Source: Rhodamnia argentea (lineage: Eukaryota; Streptophyta; Magnoliopsida; Myrtales; Myrtaceae). From it: 64,000 nucleotides of DNA. The notes under the pieces were generated by a model that did no database searches, had not been told where the DNA came from, and saw only the letters and a list, made by a program, of their open reading frames with translations. The stretch spans positions 1,240,001-1,304,000 of the forward strand of contig NC_063151.1 of NCBI RefSeq assembly GCF_020921035.1, read 5' to 3'. This document shows positions 24,176-35,300 of this stretch, one piece after another. Both the position numbers and the translations under genes were made by a program. Each line of letters opens with the position of its first letter. Positions within the stretch are counted from its first letter, which is position 1.

Positions 24176-24862
24176 AACAAAGTTTGTAACTCTAATGGAA
24201 GTTAGTTATTCAAGAATAGTTGGTAATTTAATCGGAAAAAAAAGAAGGTAAAACAGTTTAATTAAAGACGGCAATTTCGTAGAAGAGCTAGTGAGCGAAG
24301 CATTTTGTAAGCGGTAAAAAAACTTCACATCAGACAAACAAATAATCATGTCAAGGACCCCATACTAGCTAAGTAGTACTACAATTGGAGAAAGTTGGTA
24401 AGTCAAACTAATTTAAAATTGGTTATATCTAAAGAACAGTTAGTAAATATAAGATGTTGCTAACCAACTTTCGTAAAAGTTGGTAACTTCTTAGTAAAAG
24501 TGGTACATATAAAAAAACATAAAATTTGATGAGTGACTTAAATAAGACTTGGTATCTAATAACTAGCTAGTAACTTAATGTGACAAAAGTTAGCAAATCG
24601 CTCTAATTACGGATTGTAATTACATGTAAAAGTCAATAAATTCGAAGTGTTAGTAAGTTATGTAAATAAAAGCTGGTAGCTGTATCCGTATGAGTAATTT
24701 TCAAGCTATAGAAAAAGTTAGTAATTTCTTAAGAGTATTAGTAAGTTACCTATAAATTATCCGAAAGAAAGTCAGCGATCGTTTTCTTTTACTAACAGTT
24801 CTTCGACACTTACCAACGCTTAATAAGAGTTACCGACACGAATTTTTTTACACGGAACGATA
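24176..24862. repeat. cluster of short 'AGTTGGTAA' words in both orientations
   Basis: Variants of gttagtaa, gttggtaac and their reverse complement (gttaccaac, ttaccgaca) recur dozens of times over about 0.7 kb. This subterminal-repeat pattern is seen in some plant DNA transposons, for example CACTA types. I could not find the terminal CACTA motif, so the family is undecided. Just upstream (23949-23957) a TATAAAAAG box precedes a GC-rich stretch that looks like a gene start, with no gene following. Confidence 0.5.
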
Positions 24863-25563
24863 GAATTCTGCCCTGTCGAGAGCCACAAAACAAAAAAAGG
24901 ACGAGGAGGATGCAGATGGTTCAAAGTCGCTCGAGTAATTGGAATTGATGGCATTAGATTTTAGAGCAAGACAAGAATCGATGAAGCGGATTTTCTTTCA
25001 TTGCGCTTCTTGATTACTCGCCCCCCCCACTTGATCCAATGATTTCCCTCACAAAACTCATGAGCTAACTTCATCTCTTTCATGAGTAACGAAAAACTAT
25101 CCTTCAATAATGATGCCTAATGGCAGGCTGTCTCATCACGTTTGGTGGGCAATGATTCGTGATTTGCTGAGGCAAACTTGCATGGATTACTCACCATTCA
25201 CTCTGTTTTGTGATGAGTCAAGAATCTCATCGTTCACTAATCTGGACAATCTTCTGTCCTAAACCCAAGTAACTTCATGGTCTTTGAGACTTCACCATGC
25301 GTGTCCTGCTCTTGGTGATTGAAGTGCAACAGTGGATATGGGACTTTGGATCTGCACCTGCAACTTTCGGACAGATCGCAAAAGCTGTCTTTTTGTTGTT
25401 TAGCAAGTAAGATGTGCGGCATGATTTTGACATCCTATCCACTTACACGCTTCGCGTAGCCAAAGGACGTTAGTTTATTACATTCTACATAAATTAGTTC
25501 GAAAAAAGAGGAAAAAGACGAATACATTTTCGTCTGCTGATGCTAAACCAGAAAAAAAATAAT
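24863..25563. other. intergenic DNA and 3' flank of the subtilase gene
   Basis: No coding region recognised. A C-run lies near 25021-25029. A 61-codon frame on the minus strand (25237-25422) has no recognisable family. Confidence 0.4.
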
Positions 25564-27882
25564 TCAAGTTCTGGACGTCAATGCCTCCGAGGTCAGGCTT
25601 GTCGCCACAATGGGACTATGGACCACGTACTTGCCGCTGTCGTCCATCCAACTCACCGAACCAAACACCACAGTCCCTTTCATCTGTTTCGGTCCTTCTA
25701 TTGTCAGCTTATACATCAACTTCTCATGCTTCTCTTTGAATGTCAATTTATCCGGGGCGGCACTGATCTTGAATCCCTCTATTGGAGTCACCTTCGCGAC
25801 GTAGGTTGACGGCCCGTCTCCCACATTTGTCACCGTCCGGAAGAATTCTTGAGCCGTCGGAGAGCCCGAGCTGTTTGGACTAAAGTAGGCAATGAAGGAA
25901 GGGTAGTTAAGGTCCAGTGATGAGTCTGAACAATTGAAGGAAGATGACCCGGTGACCGTTTGAATTTGCTTGGATGTGTAATTCATGGCGCACATGAGGT
26001 TGACGTAGTCTTGGGGGGTCGCATCGTATATGAGTCCGGGGTCTAATGCCTTGTTCGGATCGACGTGGCCAGCTCCCATGGCTAGAGGGCTCGCTGGTTC
26101 GTAGTTATTGCCGACGTCTTTGATAGGGGCATTGGTGCTATCCGTTGAGTATGATGTAGTCATTATGGCCGACCGGATGGCTGCAGGGCTCCACTCCGGG
26201 TGTGCTCCTCTTAGGAGAGCAGCCACTCCGGCAATGTGCGGGCACGACATGGATGTCCCTGACAAAAGGTTGAAGTCGTTAAATAGCTGATGCGAGTTCA
26301 CCACACCCACTGGCTGGTTTAGAGGCCACCCAGCCAGGATCATCGAGCCAGGGGCCAAAATGTCGGGCTTGAGGACGACTGGACAACTCAGGGACGGGCC
26401 ACGGGAGCTGTAGCTCGTTACGCTTGGAGCAGGCTTGGTACCGATTATTGTTTTCCGAAATTGAATACTTGCTGTTGGCCCAGACGAGTTCTTGATGTAT
26501 GCTTTGATAGTTTCGCCATCGGTAGGATTCAGAAAGATTGCCGGGAATGAGCTCTGGATGAAGAACTCGAGGTCAGAGCTGTTTGTTATGAACACTCCAC
26601 CAGCAACTTTAGCTCCCCGGACATTGTCGATCTGTTCGCTTGTACTGTCACCCTTGTCCTCGCACACAACAATGTTCGTGTGGCCGATCTTGCTCAACTC
26701 GTCTGTATTGTTGCACGCGTCCAGAAACACAATTGGAGACTCACCCAAGGATGGGTCGCCTGGAAAGAGAGTCGAGCCTACAATCGAAGCACCGCTGCCA
26801 AGAGTAATAGTTCCTCCAAAATCACGGTCCATGTCACCGGCAGCAACAGTTATGACCCAGGGAGTCCCATTGTGCAGGGTCTCGAGAAAAGGCCCCTCAT
26901 TTCCCGCCGATGTTGATACAAAGACCCCTTTCTCCATGGCTGCATATGTGGCTATAGCAATTGGGTCTGCATACAATGGAACGCCATCAAGGCCGAATGA
27001 CAAGGACAGGACATCGACACCATCAGCGATCGCCTGATCAATTGCGGCAATAATGTCTGCAGAATATGCGCCTTCGTCCCACAGGGCCTTGTACATGGCC
27101 ACTCGGGACCGTGGAGCCACTCCCTTGGCGGTTCCTGGAGCATAGCCAAAGAAAGATGCTCCCTCGACGTAGTTCCCAGCAGCCGTGGTGGATGTGTGCG
27201 TGCCGTGTCCGTCAGTGTCACGAGTAGAGTTCATGGAGAAGGTAATGTTGGGATTTTTGGCTACCAGGGCCTTGTTGAAGGACCGGGCTCCGATGAGTTT
27301 CTTGTTGCACAGCGAAGCGTTGAATTGGGTCCCGACCTCGCATTCGCCTTTCCATTTCGATGGAATCGCTGTCATTCCGTCGTCATTGAAGCTCGGGATT
27401 TCCGGCCAAACACCCGTATCCACAAGCCCAACTATGACATCCTTGCCATAATCCGAAGTAGGCCATGCCCCAGAATTAGAATTCAGGCCAAGGAATTGGG
27501 TTGAGTGAGTCGTATCGGCTTTCACAGGCAAATCCTTCATTGAAGAGATGTAGCCTGGGTACTTCTCAAGGGCCTGGAGCTCGCTAGGAGAGAGACTAGC
27601 ACTGAAACCCTGGACGACATGAGTGTAGCTGTAGATGAGCTTAGAAGACGCGGGTACGGCACCAGCTCTGTCTCTAACTTTAGGATTAGGAGGACTTCGC
27701 ACTAGTGACGAAACAGTGGCCAAGTACCAGCTATGGTGGTCGGAGAAGGCTTTGGGCATGAAGGATAAGTCCATGTGGATAATATAATTGTCGGATTGCT
27801 CAAAACTCGGGACGAAGCAGAAGATGATCAGGGCTAGGAGCCTCGTCACGAGCGAAAGAACAAAAACAGCCATGGCAAGCAA
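25564..27882 (-). CDS. secreted subtilisin-like serine protease (SBT1 group), intact
   Basis: A single uninterrupted exon encodes 772 residues, the normal length for plant subtilases, which are often intronless. A hydrophobic signal peptide covers about residues 1-29. The I9 propeptide inhibitor follows (YIIHMDLSFMPKAFSDHHSW to about residue 130). All four active-site residues are visible: Asp155 (LVDTGVWP), His226 (DTDGHGTHTS), oxyanion Asn328 (STSAGNEGPF) and Ser544 (LSGTSMSCPHIAG). A PA-type insertion lies at about 365-465. The C-terminal fibronectin-III-like domain runs from about 655 to the end. Many N-x-S/T sites fit secretion to the cell wall. The start could also be Met4. The propeptide wording is closest to the SBT1.9-like group, and the substrate is not predictable. 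It is the only intact member of a cluster that includes two pseudogenes. Confidence 0.95.
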   Translation of the reverse strand: MLAMAVFVLSLVTRLLALIIFCFVPSFEQSDNYIIHMDLSFMPKAFSDHHSWYLATVSSLVRSPPNPKVRDRAGAVPASSKLIYSYTHVVQGFSASLSPSELQALEKYPGYISSMKDLPVKADTTHSTQFLGLNSNSGAWPTSDYGKDVIVGLVDTGVWPEIPSFNDDGMTAIPSKWKGECEVGTQFNASLCNKKLIGARSFNKALVAKNPNITFSMNSTRDTDGHGTHTSTTAAGNYVEGASFFGYAPGTAKGVAPRSRVAMYKALWDEGAYSADIIAAIDQAIADGVDVLSLSFGLDGVPLYADPIAIATYAAMEKGVFVSTSAGNEGPFLETLHNGTPWVITVAAGDMDRDFGGTITLGSGASIVGSTLFPGDPSLGESPIVFLDACNNTDELSKIGHTNIVVCEDKGDSTSEQIDNVRGAKVAGGVFITNSSDLEFFIQSSFPAIFLNPTDGETIKAYIKNSSGPTASIQFRKTIIGTKPAPSVTSYSSRGPSLSCPVVLKPDILAPGSMILAGWPLNQPVGVVNSHQLFNDFNLLSGTSMSCPHIAGVAALLRGAHPEWSPAAIRSAIMTTSYSTDSTNAPIKDVGNNYEPASPLAMGAGHVDPNKALDPGLIYDATPQDYVNLMCAMNYTSKQIQTVTGSSSFNCSDSSLDLNYPSFIAYFSPNSSGSPTAQEFFRTVTNVGDGPSTYVAKVTPIEGFKISAAPDKLTFKEKHEKLMYKLTIEGPKQMKGTVVFGSVSWMDDSGKYVVHSPIVATSLTSEALTSRT

Positions 27883-27925
27883 TTTAAGGGAGATGATTTC
27901 AGGGACACAGCAAGAAAGCTCGTGC

Positions 27926-27934
27926 CTTTATATA
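27926..27934 (-). promoter_or_regulatory. TATA box of the subtilase gene
   Basis: On the minus strand this reads TATATAAAG, 44-52 bases upstream of the first ATG, leaving room for a very short leader. The same TATATAAAGGCA core stands upstream of the subtilase pseudogene at 33133, which supports common ancestry of the two promoters. Confidence 0.7.
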
Positions 27935-28029
27935 GGGAACGAGATAGCATGGGAGGCTCAAGGGAGAACCTCAACACGCGCCATCCATCTCTCAACTTGT
28001 CAAGTGGCATCTTCGCATGTTTTAGTGAC

Positions 28030-29110
28030 CCGTGGTGGGGTGGACCCTCTTCCGAATGATCTGTTCCCATCTCCTATGGACTCATTCCAACCGCAACAGG
28101 GGAAAACAGAGAGGATCAAGGGCAAAAGAAGAAGAAGAAAAAGAAAGATCAGAGAAAATTAGACCAGTCATAGATTCCTCCATATTACACTATCAAGTCA
28201 CACTGATGTTGAGCGATACTCAACTTGGTTTGTCTCCGTTCTTGTACCTCCTTACGTTTTTTTATCCCTTTCTTTGCCCCTCAGCTGCGAGATTGATGCA
28301 TTCTCCTCCAACCACACAGTAGTCAATAATAGAAAAGAAATCGAGGGGGCACCCCTCTTTCGGATTGCTGCTGTATAGGAAAATGGAAGGCCAGTAAGCT
28401 AAGGAAAACATAGGGGGAGGTGTGCAATCATCTCTCGCATCGACAGCGACGTGCACATAAACAAACACTCGGTGTCCAGCCCATGGGTTGGTTCTTGTAA
28501 CTTGGGAGGGATTTTGATGGGTGCGTGCGCGTTACGAAGTCATCACATGCCAATCTCAATTAATCTCTCTGGTTTATTTATCTTCAAGCTGGAATGCATT
28601 ATTTTGGCTCAGCGCACAACCGTGCACCAACTCGAAAGAGACAGTGGTCCACCCGAATGCGATTCCGATCGTTCGATGCACGTCCAGAACGAACGGGACA
28701 CTTCGCCTCGGCATTGATCGGGACAAGGACAGACTGATTGTGCTCCACCATCGGACCACTCGTAATTTAGGCTAGTAGGATGACGCGGGACTGCATTACT
28801 CCCGACATTTCAATCGGATATTTCGTCTCCTTAATGGTGGAAACAAAGAAAGAGCAAGCATTGACTCGTCAGACTTAGGAGATACTGTTTAGTTCCTATA
28901 AGGATAATTCTACTAATGGGTTCAACTTCTAGGAATTAAACTAAACAGTATCAATCCGATGAACTGGCGCCTTCGGATAATTGTGCTTGTGGCAAACCAT
29001 AAATGGGATAAGTCAATCCTCATTCGGCGATTCATCTTCCGGAACGTTCGTCCTGCTACTTTATGCAGATGATTTAGTTCTTAAAAGTGATAACTCTGCT
29101 GAAATTCCTT
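28030..29110 (+). repeat. duplicated subtilase spacer block, copy A
   Basis: This block is clearly similar, in the same orientation, to 41940-43885. Shared wording includes 'cgttcccatctcc', 'gagattgatgcattYtcctcc', 'aaacataggg' and 'caatctctcgcat'-like runs, and both end in the same copia RT scrap. Copy B has an LTR inserted. Copy A begins about 150 bp upstream of the intact minus-strand subtilase. Confidence 0.8.
29026..29100 (+). mobile_element. copia reverse-transcriptase scrap (YADD motif), copy A
   Basis: The plus strand reads SSSGTFVLLLYADDLVL and then KSDNSAEI, which is the catalytic YxDD segment of a Ty1/copia reverse transcriptase. Only about 25-30 residues survive. The same scrap recurs at 43780-43866, so it was present before the spacer was duplicated. 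Confidence 0.8.
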
Positions 29111-29163
29111 GTTTTATAACACCATTATCTTCATTATTTGCTATTCGATATTTGGGGAATTAG

Positions 29164-29841
29164 TGGGGAAGATTACAAAAAAAAAAAAGTTCATAAATCT
29201 ATTACAATTGTACCAATTCAGTTATAAACTTTTTTTTTTACCAATTGAGTCCTAAACCTTTTGCTTTTATACAAATTCAGTCCGTCCGGCCAAAAATCGC
29301 AGTCTTGGATGCCGGCTATCTTACGTTGCGCGGCTGGCATTGACATGGACCAATCTTAATAACATTTTAATATTTTTCTCTTACTTATTTATTTTCCTTT
29401 TTTTCCTTTTTTTTGTTCTTTCACTTTCTTTTTTTCTTCCCTTCTTCCTCTAGCCGGCGAGGTCGGCCTTATCAACGACGAGGTTCAAAGCTCCGCCTCA
29501 CCAGCCCTCACCTCTGACAAATGGCTAGAAGAAGAAGGGAAGACAAAGAGAGAGAAAGAGAAAATAAAAAAAATTCAGTTTTTGTTAGCCATCATCTCCG
29601 TCGGTCAATGAGGTTCGGCTATCGGCCGGAGGAAAAGAGAATAAAAGAAAAAAAGGAAAAATAAAACTAAAAAAGTTCGAGAAAAAATATTAATTTTTTT
29701 AAAAATTATCCACGTCAACGTTGGTCATACTAGGTAGGATAGCTGACATCCATGTCAAGATCAATTTGTTAAAAAAAAAAGAGTTTATGACTAAAATTTG
29801 CATAATTAGAATAGATATATGATTTTTACGATAATTTTCTC
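29164..29841. mobile_element. fold-back element, second member of the 2.3-kb family
   Basis: It starts GGGGAAGATTAC and ends with an inverted, worn version (ATAATTTTCTC). The inward wording (ctattacaattgtaccaatt, cctaaaccttttgc) is that of the element at 2293-2977, and so is the GC-rich core (29440-29640). It begins at the edge of the RT scrap. No target duplication was identified. Confidence 0.65.
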
Positions 29842-30051
29842 TTAAACCTTGTACTCTAGCTTTTCAGTCAAGCTCTTGCGTGCTCTAACAAACACAATTG
29901 CTCCAATTAATCGGATTTTGAGTTGTATGGACTTGATTAGAAAATGCAACTACAAGAACACGATCAAAATCAAGAGTGCATTTATTTCGTGAAAAATGAA
30001 TGACTTGAAAATTATATTTTTAAAAATGATTGCGTGCATCACTTATAGGAA

Positions 30052-30656
30052 GGCCTAATTCCCTAAAAAACCACAACTTTAGGTTCGATCCCAAATTTTT
30101 TTTTTCTCTTAGAAAAAATCCTCAACTTTAGGTCTAGTCTCAAATCTACCTCGAATTTTGTTTTGTCTACAAAAAAATACCAACTTTCAATTCATTCTCA
30201 AATTTACCTCGTGATTCGGTCCCAACTTGACCCGATATGTTCACATCGATAATAAATCCACATCAGTAAAGCAATGTAGCGATAATTATGGATCAACGTG
30301 GCATTTCCACGTTGATAACAAATTCAACCCAAATAAAAAAATTTATTGAAATTCTCCGAAACCAAACTGTTCTAAAATATGAAAATTAGGGACGACTAAC
30401 GGCGATATCTAGACAAAGGGCTAGCCATGAGGGCATACTTGAGTTTAGAATAAAAATTGTTACTTTTCTCTTTGAAAAAAAGTTGGGGGTAGAATTGGGA
30501 TTGAGCTTAAAGCTTGTGATTTTTTCTGAGACAAAAAAATTCGGGAGCGGATTTGAGACTGGACCTAAATTTTGAATTTTTTTTTCTAGACCAAAAAATT
30601 TTGGGATAGATTTGGAACTAAAATCTAAAGGAGAGTTTTTTTTAGGAATTAGGTCC
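30052..30656. mobile_element. fold-back element with GGCCTAATTCCCTAAA ends
   Basis: The left end GGCCTAATTCCCTAAA and the right end, reading GGACCTAATTCCTAAA on the other strand, form an inverted repeat. It continues inward for about 200 bp through phrases such as 'caactttaggt' and 'caaaattttttgg'. No coding was seen. A worn right-hand half of a similar element lies near 61670-61800. Confidence 0.6.
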
Positions 30657-33071
30657 TAACAAGAATGAATAAATGAAAAATATTTTCATCTTCCTCGAAA
30701 ATGTTCGCTTGTATTGTTTAGGAAAATTTTTTTTTTTTTCCAAATCATTTATTTTCCATGAAACAAAAGGGAGCCTAAAGATGGGTTTCTATTGATATAG
30801 GGCGAGACATAGGCTCGCAGGAGTCTTGAGCAAATCCGAGGCATCCCCGGTACTCTGGGATTAGGAACGAGGACCGCAACCCGGTCCTTCCTTAATCCAT
30901 GGCCATCCCTGATCAAGGTCGGAAGCCGTAAAACAAATTTCACTGCCGACAAGAAAGAACATCAACGTCAAAAATCAAGCGGACAAAGGATATTCACTCA
31001 CATCAAGGTTTGGACATCATCTTAAGGTGGGGGCTGAACCCTTCAATAGGGGAAACCGTTCTTGCCTCCTTTTACATGTGAATCTCTCACTTGGATCCAA
31101 ATGCATGTCCTGTCCGACATCTTTTTGATTATTTTTCTTCTTGGAATCACGGGACAAGACAACAGAGGTGGAAAAAGAAAGAAAGAATGCCTTCAAGCGC
31201 TATTATTGACTTGTGAGGATAATTACTTCTTGTCCGAGAGTTGCAATAATAAAAGGAGAAACCACTTTCTCTCTTTTTTTCTTTTCTCACTAGAAGCTGA
31301 CAAACTATCTCAATAGCGACCCTTTACCAAACTATTTTAAGCAGCTGCCGTAAGAAAACTGAATCTTGTTGAAATGATGAGCCATTCTCAATTAAAAAAT
31401 TGTCTTTCCCACCTCAACTCCTTTTGTTCCCCGTGATACTCCAATGCAGACGACCTGAAGTAAATGTTCTTCAATGGCCTTGGCATACGTCTGCGGATTT
31501 CAAGCCTAGGTACCATCAAATCCAGTCACATTCATGATCGGAACTATAAAGAAGAAGAAAGAGGAGGCAAAAACAGAATTCGGACAGACGGGCTCAAGAA
31601 TTAATGATAAGGATTTTGATATGATGATAAGATGACGGTGGCCACAGAAAGGCTCTTTCATGATGTTGCCCATACGGGACCATCGATCTTGCCCTCTTCC
31701 TTTCTCTGGCGAGTCAAAACCATGAGCGACGAGAACGTGCACGTTATGCAAATTTTGGGGGCACATGGAGGGTTAACCGAGGGTGGAGACATGGGTCTGT
31801 TCTTGTCCTGATCGATTCTGAGGCAGTTTGTGGTCCATTCATTCCGGAGGATGACCGAATCCTCGGGGTGCCGCCTTCGCTGGATACTTTCCTCTTTGGC
31901 TTCCGTGCTAAAAGAAAGGGTACCCAGCTCGACGATCTCGTCAGGAAAAAGCTCACCATCTCAAGTCCTTTGTGGCGACATGTATCTCTTCCAAAAAGTA
32001 GGCCAGGCTAGCCCTTAGGTCAGGCCTGATTTGTTGCACAATCCCGCCCATTAGAATACTTATGTGTCTAATCTTCCAATGTCGGGTCGGCACGGGACCA
32101 ACCGATATCGGCTGAGATATATAACTAGATAGTCTTGTTCAAGCTTGCTAAAAAATACCCGTTGAACCAATGTGGCTCGAGTGGGCATGGGCCGGCTCAC
32201 GGCCCACCAGGCCATCATCGGTTCCGCAATTAATCGACCATCGACTTTGATGCACTTGCAAGGAAACACGGTGAAAGGATGATAACTTAACCTAGATGAA
32301 CTGAGGAGGAGATCATAAAAAGGAGATCCAATTTCAAGCCAATCAACACATCTGATTGGACAAACCTTTATTCAAAAATTGAAATCAAGGAGTTATAAGT
32401 CAAGTATGATATATTATCTCCTATGTACCATATCAATTCTCTCACGCTAGATTTTGTCGTACACCCCTCGCATTCACCTCTAAGATGAACCATGGAAGTT
32501 GCTAAAGATAATTGATGTGGATTGACAGTGATGATGTTGCCAATATGCACCAATTGAGGATCAATTATGCCGTGCCGCTCTCAATGAAGAGACAATTTCG
32601 CCTAAACTCCCCTTTGTTTGTTAGCTTATGGGCGTTCCATTATATCCTATTCAGGAATCTCAAATCGTGTCCCCACTTGAAATTTTTATCCATATCATTG
32701 TGTGCCAGGACCAAACATCTACCAATCTCTCAATTGAAAGGAAAAGAATGGAAAGATATAATAAGGAGGTAAGGAGGGAAAACAAAGTCAAGAGACTATC
32801 ACTCAATTGCCAATCAAAAGAAGACAAAAATTTGGGCATCACCCAACATCAATGTGGCTTTCTTTAATAAGACTGCATGCATTTCTCCAATCCTTTTTCT
32901 CCTTTTCGCCCTTTCCTTTTCCGTTGGTTTTGGAATACGGCCATAGGTTTGAGAACAGATCATTGAGATCAGGTTCCACCACAAGACCCTAAACGTATGA
33001 ACATGCCAATTGACTCGTCGTGGTTGAGTACGTTGAGGTTCTCTCGAGCCTCCTGTACATCTCTTATTTCA
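30657..33071. other. spacer between the intact subtilase side and pseudogene 1; no gene recognised
   Basis: Short open frames occur on both strands (for example 31506-31766 minus and 32512-32772 plus), but none resembles a known family. The last few hundred bases before 33072 probably hold the old promoter of pseudogene 1. Confidence 0.45.
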
Positions 33072-33080
33072 TATATAAAG
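33072..33080 (+). promoter_or_regulatory. TATA box upstream of subtilase pseudogene 1
   Basis: TATATAAAG stands about 55 bases before the ATG at 33133 and is followed by GGCAACAG, close to the sequence at the intact gene. A surviving promoter means the pseudogene could still be transcribed. Confidence 0.6.
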
Positions 33081-33132
33081 GCAACAGAGCTTCAGCTGTA
33101 CTCTAGAGCTAAGCTCACTTCCATCGCTGATC

Positions 33133-35300
33133 ATGGCTGATCACGTTCATTCATACGTGATGAGGCTCGTAATTCTCACCATGTTCTGCTTCACCTCGAC
33201 AATGGGGCAATCCGACACATATATCATTCACATGGACTTATCCTCCATGCCCAAATCCTTCTCTGACCACCATAGCTGGTACTTGGCCACTGTTTCATCA
33301 CTAGCTCCAAGCCCTAATCCAAAAGTTAGAGCCAGATCTAGCGCCACACCCACTTCTTCTAAGCTCATCTACAGTTACACTCATGTCCTCCAGGGTTTTA
33401 GAGCTAGTCTCTCTCCTAGCGAGCCCCAGGCCCTTAAGAACTCTCTGGGCTACATCTCTTCCAGAATCGAGCTTGTGGATTCGGGTGTTTGGCCCAAAAG
33501 CCCGAGCTTCAACGACGATGGAATGACGGCAATCCCATCAAAATGGAAAGGCGAATATGAGGTCGGGACCCAATTCCAACACTTCGATGTGCAACAATAA
33601 GCTCATCGGAGCCCAATACTTCAACAAGGCCCTCGTAGCTGAAAATCCCAACGTTACAATCTCCATGAACTCTACGCGGGACACTAGTGCTCACCGCACA
33701 CACAAATCCACCACGGCGGCTGGAAATCATGTTTTGGATGCCTCCTAATTTGGCTGTGCTCCAGGTACTGCGTCTGGCGTGGCTCCACAGGCCTGAGTGG
33801 CCATGAACAAGGCCCTGTGGCACGAAGGCCATCGTGCTGCTGACATCCTTGCTGCAATCGATCAAGCGATCATTGACGGTGTCGATGTCCTGTCCTTGTC
33901 AACAGGCTTTGACGGTGTTCCATTGTATGAGAACCCTATTGCAATAGCCACATATGCAGCCACACAGAGAGGGATTTTTGTGTCATTGTCGGTAGGAAAT
34001 GATGGGCCTTTCCTTGAGACCCTGCACAATGGAACTCCCGGGGTCATAACTGTTGCTGCAGGGGAAATAGACCGTGACTTCGGGGAACTGTTACCCTCGG
34101 CGATGGAGTTTTGATTGCAGGCTCGACTCTCTTTCCAGGCGACCGTCCTCGAGTGAATCTCCAATTGTCTTCATGGACGCATGCAACAATACAGTCGAAT
34201 TGGAAAAACTCAGTCCCTGTGATATTGTTGGGCCTGTAGTGGATCAAGTCCACAATGTCGATGGAGCAAAAGTCGCCAGCAGTGTCTTCATTGTAAACAG
34301 CTCCTACCCCTACTTCTTCAGTTTTTCCTCATTCCGTGCGATCTTTTTGAATCCGCAGCTGGTGAATCCATCAAAGGTTACATCAAGAACTCATCCGACC
34401 CAAGAGCAAGTATCCAATTTCAGAACACACTCATCGGTAGCAAGCCTGCTCCAAGCTTGGCAGACTACAGCTCTCGTGGCCCATCCCCAAGTTGCTCAGT
34501 CTTCCTGAAGCCCGACATTTTGGCTCCTGGCACACTGATCCTGGCTGGGTGGCCTCAAGTAAGCCAGTGACTGAAGTCGACTCCTATCAACTATTTAACG
34601 ACTTCAACCTCTTGTCAGGAACGCCAATGGCATGCCCACACATAGCTGGAGTGGCTGCACTCCACACCCCGAGTGGAGCCCTGCAGCCATCCGGTCAGCC
34701 ATGATGACTACATCGTGTACAATGGATAGCACAGGTAGCCCTATCAAAGACATTGGTAATGATTACAAACCGGCGAGCCCTCTAGGCATGGGATCTGGCC
34801 ACATTGATCCGAACAAGGCATTAGACCTGGGGCTCATGTATGACATGACGCCCCAAGACTATGTCAACCTCATGTGTGCAATGAAATACACATGGAAGCA
34901 AATTCAAATGGTCACCAGGTCATCTTCCTACAATTGTTCAAACCCTTCACTAGACCTGAACTACCCTTCCTTCATTGCCTTCTTTAGTTCAAACAGCTCG
35001 GACTCTCCGGTGGTGCAAGAATTCTACAGGACGGTGACGAATGTGGGAGATGGGGCGTCAACCTACACAGCAAAGGTGAATCCGATGGAGGGATTCGAGG
35101 TCAGTGTTGTGGCTGATAAATTGACATTCAAAGAGAAGTATGAAAAGTTGAGTTTATAAGCTGACAATAGAACATCCAAAACAGATGAAAGAGAGTGCTG
35201 TCTGGTTCTCTTAGTTGGATAGGCGATGGGGCAAGTATGTGGTAAAAAGTCCCATTGTTGCCACAAACCTGAGCTCGAAATCATTGACGTCCACAGCTTG
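33133..35300 (+). pseudogene. subtilisin-like protease pseudogene 1
   Basis: It is near full length in extent and closely related to the intact neighbour. It starts properly (ATG, hydrophobic signal, YIIHMDLSSMPKSFSDHHSW propeptide). Breaks seen, in order: an in-frame loss of about 40 codons that fuses the propeptide end (GYISSR) to the Asp region (LVDSGVWP), and a surplus base near 33575. Next are stops near 33747 and 33796, frame changes near 34095 and 34140, and further small indels around 34370-34500 and 34660. The catalytic-Ser motif reads SGTPMACPH, so Ser is Pro. The His region reads [10 protein letters not shown] instead of DTDGHGTHTS. A stop lies near 35157. The 3' flank to about 35590 is still similar to that of pseudogene 2. 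Confidence 0.92.

Noticed and set aside
26492-27037. 181-codon plus-strand open frame
   Set aside because: It is the antisense shadow of the intact subtilase gene.
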